Shown here one piece after another: positions 1 through 9,256 of a DNA stretch of 64,000 nt. The translations under genes and the position numbers were made by a program. The notes below the pieces were generated by a model, which ran no database searches, was not told the origin of the DNA, and saw only the letters and a list, made by a program, of their open reading frames with translations. Numbering within the stretch: the stretch's first letter is position 1; each line of letters starts with the position of its first letter. Source of the stretch: Blastocatellia bacterium (GTDB taxonomy: Bacteria; Acidobacteriota; Blastocatellia; Chloracidobacteriales; JADJPF01); assembly GCA_016713405.1 (NCBI GenBank), contig JADJPF010000022.1, positions 372,001 through 436,000 of the forward strand. The letters run 5' to 3'.

Positions 1-1647
1 ATTTATTTTCCTCCTAAAGATGTTGCTCAAATAGTGACTAATTGGGCATTACTTAGGTCTAATGCTGACGGTTATTTAGTACATGAGTATTATCTAAGAA
101 GTATTGAACTAATAGCGGCAGCAGATCATAGCAGGGCTTTAGACAGTTTTGATCCTTCTAAATTTTATATGCCATATTTTGAAGGGTTGGTTCGTAGTTG
201 TCCTAAAGAAGAAAAAGAAGCTTTTCGTCAAAAACTAAAAACACTTAGAGAAAGACTAGCTAGTGAATGGGGTTATCAATTCCGTCGTTTAGACACAAAT
301 GAAATAAGCATTGTTCCTAGTAAAGAAAATACTTCTGTAAAACCAATAGTTGGCTCTATAGAAGAAAAATTAACTTATTCTAGTAAAGAAATAGTAAATA
401 GCCAACAAAATGTAACTACTGGCTTATATGCCCCACCAGAAAATCTAAATCAACCTCAGCCAAATAGGGGTTATTATCCACCACCAGCTACTTTAGCCAA
501 TAATGCTTTACCAGATTCACCAGTATCATCATTTAGTAGCTATCCTAATAACACAAATCCAGTAAATGCTTATCCTTCATCTAATAATTATGGGCAATTG
601 GCTCAGTCTTTGCCTGCTTCGCCAATGTCATCATTTAATAGTTATCCTAAAGCTAATGTTTCAGCTAGTAATTATCCTATTGCTGCACCTCCAAATAGCA
701 ATTATGGACAAGTAGAAGAAACTCCAAATAGTGAGGCGATATCATCCTTTGGTAGTTATCCTACTCAATTATCTGTAAGTAACTATGGAAAAATAGCAGA
801 GCCTCCAGCAGGCTATACAACTAGTTCATCTACAAGTAGTTTTAGTAGTAAAAGAAATGATATTACGGCTGTTGATATAAATAATTTAACTACTTATGAA
901 GTAATTTTTGACCTAGCAGATACAGTTGATAGTTTTGATAAATCCTCTCAAACAAAAGAAGAAGAAGAAACCCAAGCAACACCAGAAAAAATTAGTGCCA
1001 AAATTCATAAGCTTAGAATGTCTTTATTAAAGCTTTCTGTAGAAGAACAAGATAGCTATATAGCAGAACTTCAGTCACTAATTTTTGAATTAGCTACAAA
1101 ACAGCTTTATTTAACACCTTATTTAGAAGCTTTAATAGACATTTCCATCACTAGTTTTAATGCTGGGCAAGGAGTTTTTGGAGCGCAACTTTTATATATT
1201 GTTGAGCAAGTTTATTATTTAGAAGGTTTTGATGAAAAAGTCCGTTATGGATTGCGCAAATTTAGGGCAGCAACAGAGTTAAGCGAGCCTCATATGCGTA
1301 GCATGTCAAGTGATCCTGCATTAGTGCCAGCACTGCGTATTTATCTGGCACATTTTGATGAATTAGCACCTGATAAACTACTAGAAAACCTAATTTATGA
1401 AACTGATAGACAAAAACAAAGATTTTGGATGCTTCTTATAGAAGCTCATAAAGAAACAGCTACCTCTCATCTTTTACAGCAATTGTCAAAACTAGTAGCT
1501 AATAATGATAATTGGCCTATGATTAGGAATTTAATAGCAGTAATTGGACGCATTCCACCCCAAGAAAGAATCGCACAAAGACAAGCTATTGGCTTATTAG
1601 GTAATTACTTAAAATCCCTTTTATTCAACTACGTTATGCTTCTTTGA
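1..1647 (+). CDS. HEAT-like repeat protein, N-terminal part (5' partial, frameshifted)
   Basis: The reading frame is open from base 1, so the true start lies outside the window; the GTG at 34 is only the first possible start inside it. The N-terminal ~110 residues look folded. Next comes a Ser/Pro/Asn/Tyr-rich linker with a degenerate repeat, SSFxSYP, at about residues 165, 199 and 237 counted from the GTG. From about residue 310 the protein is alpha-helical and resembles HEAT/armadillo repeats. The frame ends at TGA 1645-1647, but the other frame reads LRYASLTSLEALAIDDALPYI just before and across this stop, a typical HEAT helix pair. A one-base loss in the CCC/TTTT run near 1617-1623 would join both parts. 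I infer one gene spanning 1-2156 with an unknown scaffold-like role. No signal peptide can be assessed. Confidence 0.7.
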   Translation: MYFPPKDVAQIVTNWALLRSNADGYLVHEYYLRSIELIAAADHSRALDSFDPSKFYMPYFEGLVRSCPKEEKEAFRQKLKTLRERLASEWGYQFRRLDTNEISIVPSKENTSVKPIVGSIEEKLTYSSKEIVNSQQNVTTGLYAPPENLNQPQPNRGYYPPPATLANNALPDSPVSSFSSYPNNTNPVNAYPSSNNYGQLAQSLPASPMSSFNSYPKANVSASNYPIAAPPNSNYGQVEETPNSEAISSFGSYPTQLSVSNYGKIAEPPAGYTTSSSTSSFSSKRNDITAVDINNLTTYEVIFDLADTVDSFDKSSQTKEEEETQATPEKISAKIHKLRMSLLKLSVEEQDSYIAELQSLIFELATKQLYLTPYLEALIDISITSFNAGQGVFGAQLLYIVEQVYYLEGFDEKVRYGLRKFRAATELSEPHMRSMSSDPALVPALRIYLAHFDELAPDKLLENLIYETDRQKQRFWMLLIEAHKETATSHLLQQLSKLVANNDNWPMIRNLIAVIGRIPPQERIAQRQAIGLLGNYLKSLLFNYVMLL

Positions 1648-2156
1648 CTAGCTTAGAGGCTCTAGCCATAGATGATGCACTCCCTTATATTACATCTATT
1701 TTTGATGAAAAACTTTATTCTGATAGTGAGTTAGAAGAAACAGAAAGACTTATAGCCTACTTAAAAATGGTAATAGCTTTAATTGGTAAATTTAATTCTG
1801 AACGAGCATTGAGGATGTTAATAGAAATCTCTTTAGGTAGACATATTAGTTTTGTAAATGTTAAATCTATACAACAACTACAACTTCAGGCAATGCAAAT
1901 ACTTGCTAGCAAACGTCATTTGCTTTCTGCAAATCTAGTTAACCCTTTTATAGAAAGAATACGTGCTATTACTAATCCTTGGAAAAAATTAATGTCTCGT
2001 TTTTTAGGTGAAGATGAAATGGAATTACTAGCTATGCTAGAAGTTGTAGGAACAATTAATACACAAGAAATAAGACAATTATTAGTAGAGATAAAAGATA
2101 AATATGCTGGTCAAACAGCAGGAAGAAGAGCAGGGGAATTACTTATAAAACTATAA
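1644..2156 (+). CDS. HEAT-like repeat protein, C-terminal part (frameshifted continuation)
   Basis: This 170-codon frame begins at a TTG overlapping the stop of the preceding frame and has no ribosome binding site. Its frame stays meaningful upstream of the TTG to about 1620, so it is most simply the C-terminal end of the preceding protein. It consists of predicted amphipathic helices (for example ERALRMLIEISLGRH and QLQAMQILASKRH) and ends in RRAGELLIKL, consistent with a HEAT solenoid end. Alternatives are a separate gene or real pseudogenisation. The one-base-loss interpretation matches several other breaks in this window. Confidence 0.6.
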   Translation: MTSLEALAIDDALPYITSIFDEKLYSDSELEETERLIAYLKMVIALIGKFNSERALRMLIEISLGRHISFVNVKSIQQLQLQAMQILASKRHLLSANLVNPFIERIRAITNPWKKLMSRFLGEDEMELLAMLEVVGTINTQEIRQLLVEIKDKYAGQTAGRRAGELLIKL

Positions 2157-2164
2157 TAACCAGT

Positions 2165-2446
2165 TTATTTTTCTTCAGTTTGGTTATTATCTGAGCTTAC
2201 TTTAGCCGGGCCGCTTTCCTCGACTCGATCACGGACTCTTTGAGCAAGGTCTCTAACACCTTTTTTACGAACTATTAATGCGGCAGCAGCTTCTGCTGAT
2301 GTTTGGGCTGCTTCTTCGGCAGCATCCATATCGCCTGCTTCCATCACCATACGCATTATTTCATCTGATTGATTGATGAGTTGGTTTAATTGAATAGTGT
2401 TTTTTTCTATTGCAAGCTTTTTGATATCATTGGGTTTAATTGCCAT
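2165..2446 (-). CDS. Small hypothetical Ala/Glu-rich protein
   Basis: The 93-residue protein has a clear AGGGAG ribosome binding site just upstream of the ATG. It is predicted all-helical: an N-terminal amphipathic stretch (NDIKKLAIEKNTIQLNQLINQ), an Ala/Glu-rich middle (AAEEAAQTSAEAAAALIVRKK) and a basic segment (RDLAQRVRDRVEE), then a polar tail. There are no Cys residues, membrane segments or signal peptide. It is convergent with the HEAT-like gene, only 8 bases away. I do not recognise the family. Local GC is higher than in the flanks, supporting real coding. Confidence 0.6.
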   Translation of the reverse strand: MAIKPNDIKKLAIEKNTIQLNQLINQSDEIMRMVMEAGDMDAAEEAAQTSAEAAAALIVRKKGVRDLAQRVRDRVEESGPAKVSSDNNQTEEK

Positions 2447-2627
2447 ATATTTATCTCCCTAATGAGTTATAAGTATATTAGGTAAGAAGCAGATAAACTT
2501 AACATATTTTTTCTTGGATAACAATTAGGGATTAAATTAAAATGTTTCTATTTCTTATCTTAAAGATGCTAATATCTTTTATTCCTTAAAAGTATTTAAT
2601 AAAAATTTAATAAATTAGGAGGGCAAG

Positions 2628-2996
2628 TTGTCTGAGGAATTATTTAAAATGCGTCTTGCTATGATTGAAGCTCTACAACATGCTACAAGGGAAAAAAGAT
2701 TAGATTGGATTAGAACTAATCCAGATGAAGTGGAATGGAAACCCGGTACTGTTGAACAACGCTATGCAATGATTTCAGAAGAAGGTATTTTTGTTACTTT
2801 TTCCCGTATGCGTTCAGGTGCTATGGATTTATTAGTCCAGTTTCAAGAAGAAGGTTGTTATCGTGAATACCAAATCTCAGAAGAAGATGGAAAAGAAACC
2901 TTAAAAGCTTTAGAAGTTCTCTATGATCTACTTCCTAGCACTGGGAAAATGATTGAAGATTTTCGATTGATTACACAATATCTAAAACCACAATAA
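2628..2996 (+). CDS. Hypothetical 122-aa cytoplasmic protein
   Basis: The start is a TTG placed by a strong AGGAGGG ribosome binding site at 2617-2623; there is no ATG until the tenth codon. The soluble, acidic protein has mixed helix and strand, with a segment YAMISEEGIFVTFSRMRSGAMDLLVQF that looks like a small beta-sheet. No signal peptide, membrane helix or known catalytic motif is visible. It precedes the Ser/Thr kinase by about 85 bases in the same direction, so co-transcription is possible. Function unknown. Confidence 0.65.
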   Translation: MSEELFKMRLAMIEALQHATREKRLDWIRTNPDEVEWKPGTVEQRYAMISEEGIFVTFSRMRSGAMDLLVQFQEEGCYREYQISEEDGKETLKALEVLYDLLPSTGKMIEDFRLITQYLKPQ

Positions 2997-3082
2997 TTAG
3001 AAAGCAAATAAATTTGCAACTTATTCTAAAACTTAATTTTGTGGATTAATAATTTGGGTGTTAGAAAAATTCCGAGGTGTTT

Positions 3083-4501
3083 ATGAAGCGTTGTTCAGCT
3101 TGTAATAGAAAATTTGAAGATGCTAACGCTTTTTGTCCCTATGATGGTCAAGAACTAATAACACTTCTTGCACAACAAGATATTATTGGGCGACTAATAG
3201 ACAATAAATATTTAATTGAAGCTAAAATTGCTCGTGGTGGTACAGGTACGGTTTATAGAGCAACTCATGTTCAATTAAATGTTCCTGTTGCTGTAAAAGT
3301 CCTACATAGCGACCGAAATAATGATGCTTTGGCTGTTGAACGCTTTCGCCGAGAAGCTTATGCAGCAATGCAGGTGCGTCATCCTAATGCTATTGCTGTT
3401 TTTGACTTTGGTGTTACTACTGATAATCTAGTTTATGTAGTGATGGAATTACTTAATGGTATGAGTTTGCGCCAAAAGCTAAAACAGATGTGCTATGTAT
3501 CATTAATAGATGTAAATAATGTAATTCAACAAATTTGTGCTGCTGTTGCTATTGCCCATAAACATAAAATCATCCATCGAGACTTAAAACCAGAAAATGT
3601 TTTTTTACATACTGATGGAGATGAAGAAATTGTTAAAGTAGTAGATTTTGGACTAGCAAAATTACGTGGTTTTGTTGAAGATGCTGATTCTCCTGCTCTT
3701 ACTCGAGATGGTTTAGTTATTGGCACACCTCTTTATATGTCCCCTGAACAAAGCCGGGGCCGCCCTGTAGATAAACGCTCAGATATTTATTCTCTAGGTG
3801 TAATGCTTTATGAAATGCTTACAGGCACTTTACCCTTTAGAGGAAAATCTTTAAGTGAAATTGCCATAAAACATGCTACTGAAAAGCCTCAGCCTATATA
3901 TGAAGTTCGACCTAGTTTACCTGCTGTAGTAAATGCAGTAGTAATGCACTCATTAGAAAAAGTGCCTAAAAATAGACCTAATAATGTTGTTGAATGGGCC
4001 ATTTCTCTACAAGCTGCTGTAAAAGCTGTTACAGAAGGGCAATTTAGAGACCTTTTCCTTAATGCTAGTGATGAGGATTTAGAAGCAGCTATCTTACTTA
4101 CTGGCGAAATGGGACAATTGCCAGAGAAAAAACCTAGTACAGGAGATTTACCAGAAGGTGTTGGATTAAGTGAAATAGGAAGTAATGAAACCTCTCCAAA
4201 TGTAGTTAGTAGTGTTGATGCTGATCTTATGGGACAAACAACTCTTCCAGAAGGATTTACTGTAATTGAAGAAGGTAAATCTATTTTTAGTAGCCCAGAA
4301 AAAACTTATTCTATTGCGTCTGATAACTTGCCGGTTTATTTATTTGCCGCTTCACAAGAAGCAACTATGGCTTTACAAGCAATAATGGGACAAATAGCAA
4401 AACAACAAAACGTAGATAGCGGGGTTTTGGTAGATTTGGAAAAAGCAACTAAATCGCTTACTAATATATTAAAGCAGGCAAAAGGTTTAGCAGCTAAGTA
4501 A
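3083..4501 (+). CDS. Ser/Thr protein kinase with N-terminal zinc ribbon
   Basis: I chose the ATG at 3083 because GAGG at 3074-3077 is correctly spaced; the in-frame GTG at 3077 overlaps that site. The protein opens with a short zinc-ribbon-like motif (CSAC ... CPYDG) within the first 22 residues. A Hanks-type kinase domain follows at about residues 40-310: glycine loop GRGGTGTVYRA, VAVKVLH lysine, HRDLKPENV catalytic loop, DFGLAK, and the GTPLYMSPEQ activation segment end. The C-terminal ~160 residues are low in recognisable motifs and may be a regulatory or docking region. There is no transmembrane helix, so it is a cytoplasmic kinase, unlike the membrane-anchored one at 45-48 kb. Substrates are unknown. 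Confidence 0.9.
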   Translation: MKRCSACNRKFEDANAFCPYDGQELITLLAQQDIIGRLIDNKYLIEAKIARGGTGTVYRATHVQLNVPVAVKVLHSDRNNDALAVERFRREAYAAMQVRHPNAIAVFDFGVTTDNLVYVVMELLNGMSLRQKLKQMCYVSLIDVNNVIQQICAAVAIAHKHKIIHRDLKPENVFLHTDGDEEIVKVVDFGLAKLRGFVEDADSPALTRDGLVIGTPLYMSPEQSRGRPVDKRSDIYSLGVMLYEMLTGTLPFRGKSLSEIAIKHATEKPQPIYEVRPSLPAVVNAVVMHSLEKVPKNRPNNVVEWAISLQAAVKAVTEGQFRDLFLNASDEDLEAAILLTGEMGQLPEKKPSTGDLPEGVGLSEIGSNETSPNVVSSVDADLMGQTTLPEGFTVIEEGKSIFSSPEKTYSIASDNLPVYLFAASQEATMALQAIMGQIAKQQNVDSGVLVDLEKATKSLTNILKQAKGLAAK

Positions 4502-4507
4502 TAAACC

Positions 4508-5041
4508 CTAATCTAATTCAGGTTGTGTTTGCTGTGGTGTTTGCTGTGGTTCCTGTTGTGGTTCCTGTTGTGGAGGATCCGTTATTAAATTTGGATTTTC
4601 TATAGGATTAGTAATTTGGAAATATCTTGTTTCAGTCTTAAAGTTATAAGACTGTTCTATATCTGGGTTAGAAATAATTACCCAATAATACTTACGGTCT
4701 TTTTTTAGAAATGATAATTGGTACTCATCAGGTTTATAATTTTGCTGGTCAGTAATTTGACGCATCACAAGTTCGCCTTCGTCATAAACTTCAATAACAT
4801 AAGAAATCCCAGATTTGTTACACTGCCAACGAAATTCTAAATCTTTTGCATCAAGCGTTTGATAGTTAGTAGGAGAAATTAACTTAACTGAAGGTTGGGA
4901 AAAGAATTTATAACCAATTGCAACAACAAAAAGTAATGCGATTGCCCCTAAAACTTTCCAATGATGTTGTGAAAATGTTTCTGGTAGATTGGAATCTTCT
5001 GGGTTAATAAATTGTGGTTTCTTAGTATTCTTTTCAGACAT
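4508..5041 (-). CDS. Membrane-anchored protein with Ig/FnIII-like exterior and PQ-rich tail
   Basis: I chose the ATG at 5041 (MSEKNTKK); the longer frame starts at a TTG inside a hairpin. A basic/polar N-terminus of about 30 residues precedes one transmembrane helix (WKVLGAIALLFVVAIGYKFF). A beta-rich domain follows (VKLISPTNYQTLDAKDLEFRW ... YYWVIISN), which resembles domains that open with 'SP.ng..l....l.f.W', a fibronectin/Ig-like pattern. The C-terminus is a short Pro/Gln repeat encoded by duplicated 12-nt units near 4525-4572. It is the last gene of the minor pilin run, 45 bases after the PilX-like gene, so a role at the pilus or envelope is plausible but unproven. Confidence 0.7.
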   Translation of the reverse strand: MSEKNTKKPQFINPEDSNLPETFSQHHWKVLGAIALLFVVAIGYKFFSQPSVKLISPTNYQTLDAKDLEFRWQCNKSGISYVIEVYDEGELVMRQITDQQNYKPDEYQLSFLKKDRKYYWVIISNPDIEQSYNFKTETRYFQITNPIENPNLITDPPQQEPQQEPQQTPQQTQPELD

Positions 5042-5049
5042 AAAGTAAG

Positions 5050-5074
5050 AGAGGGGCAAAGAGCTTGCCCCTCT
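5050..5074 (-). terminator. Hairpin between PilX-like gene and the anchored protein gene
   Basis: A perfect 10-bp stem (AGAGGGGCAA / TTGCCCCTCT) with a 5-nt loop lies just after the stop of the PilX-like gene and 9 bases before the next ATG. No clear T-tract follows on the minus strand, so it may be an attenuator or mRNA-stability element and not a full terminator. Confidence 0.45.
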
Positions 5075-5085
5075 AATCTCCTTAA

Positions 5086-5412
5086 TTAGTTTGTAGGTCT
5101 TTGTATTTGGCTTTGTTGGAATCCTTTAAAGTCTATTAATTGCAGGAATGGAGATCCTGGAGGTAGAGTACAAGGATTATTAAAGTCAGTGTCAAAGATC
5201 CAATCTCGGTTAGGTGGACGATAAACATAATCCACATTATCTGCTGTGGTAAAATTACTTGCAACACTTGCAGAACTAACACGCTTAAAAGCACCATTAG
5301 CTTGAGTACTCTTATAGATTCGGATTAATGAACCAGCATAAGTAGCAGATTGGATCCGAGCAGTACCGCTATTTTGTCCCCAATCTTCTAAGAAACGAGG
5401 GAAGTTATTCAT
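5086..5412 (-). CDS. PilX-like giant pilus subunit, C-terminal part (frameshifted continuation)
   Basis: This 108-codon frame starts at an internal ATG with no ribosome binding site. Its frame is meaningful well upstream: it reads SSWYPQFWTTATGTNVNDI and on into MNNFPRFLEDWG, whereas the main frame degenerates after VSGYTLAG. It is therefore the C-terminus of the large upstream protein, separated by a one-base loss near 5501-5516. The sequence (KSTQANGAFKRVSSASV, DYVYRPPNRDWIFDTDF) resembles the end of other Acidobacterial DUF4900/PilX-type proteins, where a 'NNFPRFLE.W' motif is common as I recall it. Confidence 0.7.
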   Translation of the reverse strand: MNNFPRFLEDWGQNSGTARIQSATYAGSLIRIYKSTQANGAFKRVSSASVASNFTTADNVDYVYRPPNRDWIFDTDFNNPCTLPPGSPFLQLIDFKGFQQSQIQRPTN

Positions 5413-8400
5413 AGCACCTGATGAATACTCAGAACTATTACCTTGATGAATATCATTAACATTTGTTCCAGTTGCAGTTGTCCAAAACTGAGGATACCAG
5501 CTAGAGTATAACCACTAACTAAAGCAAAACGATAAGCAGTGTTTCTAGCAGGACGATAACCAATTGCTTGATATGGGCTAGTAAAAGTACGAGCATCTAA
5601 CCAACCTGCATAACCACCTGCTCCACCCCAGTTAGGTACGCTTGTACCAACAGATGGATTAGATAGCAATGAGATTGCATCAGCTACTATTGCAGCAGGA
5701 ACATGGCAATTATTTCCACAAGTATCAAAATTAGCACCATTATATTGGGTTGCAGGTGTTGGGCTTTGAGGAGTCCCATTTATACCAGGGAAAGTATCTA
5801 AGTCATTTACTTCAGCAGCAGGAGCATTATAGTTACCAAGTACATAAACAGGATTTTCTGAAATTACATTTATTCCTAATGGAAAACCACAGGTTCCCAT
5901 TCTTGGCCCTGTTGGAAATAAGTTGCTAGCATTAACTAAGCGTACTCCTCTACGAAATAGCTCTACTCTTTGATCACCACGAGTCCCATTAAAAACTGTA
6001 GGAGGTTTTCTAGTCCAAGTTACTTGACCAACGGAATTTGTTGGTACTTGAGTAAGGGCTATCATATTTCCTAGTCTTTGGACAGTATTGACAGCAGTTC
6101 CATAAGTTCTTCCACTATCATATTGATCTTCAAGAGTTACTGTTCCGCCTCCACTATGGAATGCTGAGCTATAAGCAGCAGATTCACTAAACCCATTTGA
6201 TTCTGTTTGTATCACACAATCATTATTAGCATCTTGAGGAGATTTTCCTTCATCACGGTTGTTAGTTAAATAATCTCCTGTACAACCTGTTTGTCCGCCA
6301 AGCGCACGAGGAACAGCAGAATTAGTTCCACTTGTTGTGTTACCGCCATCACTCCAAACAACATTTTCTCTTTGATATTCCCCATCCCCAATTAAGCTAA
6401 TTCTTCCTTCTGTAGGAGTTGCATCAGCCATATTAGGAGCAGAGGCACCAGCACCAGGTTTATTTAAATTTGTTGTCAAAACTGGTTCATCACCGCGACG
6501 GTCAGAAGCATAAAATAGCCAACCATTGTCTTGTAAAACATCAATATTATCTCTTAAAGCAGCAGCATTTAATGGACTACCAGTAGCCATTCTAAAAGGG
6601 GTATTTCCCATTTGTCTAAAAAGATCATCAAAATCACCTTTTAATAATCTTCCTAGATTGCCCATATCTATTTCCATTAAATTCATTGTTCCTACTTTAG
6701 TAACTGCAAACGGTGTTAACCCTGGTACAGGAGTAGGGCCATTACCAGAATTATTAGGTTCATGAGGTGTACCTTCACGAGAATCAAAAATATTGATTGG
6801 GAAAGGTATAAGTCTATGCCTAGCGTTTGTACTATCGTTAAGTATCCAGGTGGTTTCTCCATCAACAAAAGCTACAGATTCTGTATCATTTATAGTTGGT
6901 AAAGATCCTGGAGTAGGACGGTTATATCTACGTTTTGGAGTGTTTAAGTTTTCTCCAAAAAGGTTTGTTCCTTGACGAGTAGTTGAAGTATTAGCATTAC
7001 CATTAAAATCAATTATGTGACCAGGTAAAACGTTACTTGGTAATATTTGAGTGCCATTTGTTGGGTTTATACCTGTGTAATAGCCACCTTGATCATGTTG
7101 TGGTTCTGAATAAGGTTGTGCAGTTGCAGCAACACGAGTTCTATATTTTCCAGTTGGAAACATTGGATCTGGTGTTGTATCTAAATTGTCTTCTATACCA
7201 AACATACTCAAACCCGAAGTTGCAGGGTTGTTATAAACTCTTCTTGCCATATTTGAGTAATAATCAGATACAACATTATTAGTTAAAGCGTCTAGTCCAG
7301 GGTTTAGGCCAACTAAATCAGCAGGAGGATTAGTTGTAATATCTGGAGCAGGGTTTTGTCTATAAGGAACAGCAAAACGTTGTAAGTGAATGATAGAATT
7401 TTCATCTGGAAATGGCCCGACACCAAATCCTAATGGCCCTGTTTGATACGCTGTTGGCGGAAAGCTTGGATTGGTACGTGGATAATAAAATGTAGCTGGG
7501 GTAGTTCCAGTATTATTAGCAGAATAAGGAACTGTAACACCAAGGTTAAGTATTTCTTGAGTGATATCTTGAGTTACTCCATTAGCACGAACAACTTCTA
7601 TCTTAATCCAACCATGAACACGATAACCATTAACTCTAGCACCTGTTGGACGAGGTGTTCCATCATCGGGATTAACAACTTTTGGCTGAAAACCACGTGG
7701 TAGAGGTCTATATTTATTTCCACCTTGGGTGTCATCTAGCATATAGTGCCAGTTAGGGCTGCCATTTGGAAACCCTTGTACTTGTACTTGAGGGTTGCCT
7801 GTTGGATTTGCACGAGGTAATTGTCCAAGTGTAAAGTCAGGAGCATCTAGCTGTACACCACCAAAATCACCTGTAGGAGCAGCAGGATTGCTGATATCCC
7901 CAGGTAAAACTGTTCTAGGAAGTTGTGCTTGATAATCTGCTAAAGTTACGCGAATTGTAGGTTTATAGTAGTAACGAGCAGCAAAATATGGAGAACTACG
8001 AGCAGGATCAAAATCTGATGCTAGTCCACGTCTAATTAATTGAACTGGATTAGCACCTAAAATGTTTTGGATAGGCAAATTTAATCTAGGTGCATCTACT
8101 CTTATAGTTGGATCGGCTTTACCACCAACTCTACCAGCACCAGGTGCTGATACTACACAACTTGTTCCAGGAACCGCATCAATGGCAGGAGCTTCCACAC
8201 CATTACAATTATTTATCAATCCTCCACCTAGCGCGCTACCTTGATTAAATCTTTGTAAACCACCAGTGCTATTTGTAGAAACCGTTAAACGGCTGTTGGC
8301 ACGGGCTTCATTGCCAGATTTTGTTTGACCAAGGATCATATGTTTACCTACAGTAATTTTTGCAGCAGTTTTAATTACTGTAGTACCACTAGCAACATAT

Positions 8401-9209
8401 TGTGAAAAAGAAATTGTATCTCCACCAGCAGTAAGACTAGCATTTGTGTTACCAGTAAGGTAGAAGTTTTGGTTAGTGTGTACCCAACCACCAAACGCCC
8501 AGTTAGGAGGAATATAAAGTTCAAAATCAGAATCAGTAAAGATTCCAAATTGAAATAGTGGAAGTAAAAAGTTAGTAAAATCGCGGGTAAGTTGTACGTT
8601 TGCCCCACCTCGGACTTGGTTAGTAACTGTAGAAACTTGACGGTATTGTCTAGCAAATGCCTGCAATCCAGCATAGGTTCCATCTTGGATTTTTACTGGG
8701 TAAGGAGGACGTGCTGCAACAGTGCAACCTGAACCACTAGGATTACACACATCAATTACACAAAAATTGGATTGACCTATCCAGCCTAAATCAAAAAGAT
8801 TTGATGAGTTAAAATCAACGCCAGGATAACCTGGAACACAATTAGAACCTGGAGGACAGCTAACGTTAGGTTTTACTACACGGAAATTATTTAATACATC
8901 TGGCGGTGCTAAAACTACTCTGCATAATGAATCATAAGTTGGACTAGTTGAAGTAACAAACAAAGAGCTAAAATCACGTGACATTTGTTCTAATTTAGCA
9001 AAAGCTGTGTAATAAGCACGTTGTTGAGCTACTTCAAAGTTAGAAGATACAGTATCTGTAGTAGTAATTGTTAATGAAGCACTTACATAAATTGTTAGCA
9101 AAGCTAATAGAAGCGTGACAATTATAAGAGCAGAGCCACGTTCTTGAAAAGCTTTTGGAGACAGCAATTTACGAAGCTTTTTACGCCAAAATCTTCTTAC
9201 TGCTCGCAT
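5409..9209 (-). CDS. Giant PilX-like type IV pilus-associated subunit (frameshifted near C-terminus)
   Basis: The N-terminus is basic, then ERGSALIIVTLLLALLTIYVSASLTITTTD: a prepilin-like hydrophobic helix of the PilX N-terminal type. The following ~1,200 residues are a large secreted-type domain rich in Gly, Asn, Pro and Thr, with scattered Cys pairs (for example CVVSAPGAG, CGFPLG, CGNNCHVP). With the following fragment the protein would be about 1,374 residues, far longer than a classical PilX (~200). It follows the GspH, PilV and PilW genes in one minus-strand run, so I infer that it is assembled at the pilus tip, perhaps as an adhesin substituting for PilY1. A one-base loss at about 5501-5516 truncates the current reading. 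Confidence 0.8.
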   Translation of the reverse strand: MRAVRRFWRKKLRKLLSPKAFQERGSALIIVTLLLALLTIYVSASLTITTTDTVSSNFEVAQQRAYYTAFAKLEQMSRDFSSLFVTSTSPTYDSLCRVVLAPPDVLNNFRVVKPNVSCPPGSNCVPGYPGVDFNSSNLFDLGWIGQSNFCVIDVCNPSGSGCTVAARPPYPVKIQDGTYAGLQAFARQYRQVSTVTNQVRGGANVQLTRDFTNFLLPLFQFGIFTDSDFELYIPPNWAFGGWVHTNQNFYLTGNTNASLTAGGDTISFSQYVASGTTVIKTAAKITVGKHMILGQTKSGNEARANSRLTVSTNSTGGLQRFNQGSALGGGLINNCNGVEAPAIDAVPGTSCVVSAPGAGRVGGKADPTIRVDAPRLNLPIQNILGANPVQLIRRGLASDFDPARSSPYFAARYYYKPTIRVTLADYQAQLPRTVLPGDISNPAAPTGDFGGVQLDAPDFTLGQLPRANPTGNPQVQVQGFPNGSPNWHYMLDDTQGGNKYRPLPRGFQPKVVNPDDGTPRPTGARVNGYRVHGWIKIEVVRANGVTQDITQEILNLGVTVPYSANNTGTTPATFYYPRTNPSFPPTAYQTGPLGFGVGPFPDENSIIHLQRFAVPYRQNPAPDITTNPPADLVGLNPGLDALTNNVVSDYYSNMARRVYNNPATSGLSMFGIEDNLDTTPDPMFPTGKYRTRVAATAQPYSEPQHDQGGYYTGINPTNGTQILPSNVLPGHIIDFNGNANTSTTRQGTNLFGENLNTPKRRYNRPTPGSLPTINDTESVAFVDGETTWILNDSTNARHRLIPFPINIFDSREGTPHEPNNSGNGPTPVPGLTPFAVTKVGTMNLMEIDMGNLGRLLKGDFDDLFRQMGNTPFRMATGSPLNAAALRDNIDVLQDNGWLFYASDRRGDEPVLTTNLNKPGAGASAPNMADATPTEGRISLIGDGEYQRENVVWSDGGNTTSGTNSAVPRALGGQTGCTGDYLTNNRDEGKSPQDANNDCVIQTESNGFSESAAYSSAFHSGGGTVTLEDQYDSGRTYGTAVNTVQRLGNMIALTQVPTNSVGQVTWTRKPPTVFNGTRGDQRVELFRRGVRLVNASNLFPTGPRMGTCGFPLGINVISENPVYVLGNYNAPAAEVNDLDTFPGINGTPQSPTPATQYNGANFDTCGNNCHVPAAIVADAISLLSNPSVGTSVPNWGGAGGYAGWLDARTFTSPYQAIGYRPARNTAYRFALVSGYTLAGILSFGQLQLEQMLMIFIKVIVLSIHQVL

Positions 9210-9256
9210 AAAAATTCTCCTTAAAAAACAATAAAATAAAAATAATTATTAAGTAT

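Noticed and set aside
6526..8683. Several frames on either strand inside the PilX-like gene
   Set aside because: They lack ribosome sites and family-like sequence and overlap a long convincing gene, so they are shadows.
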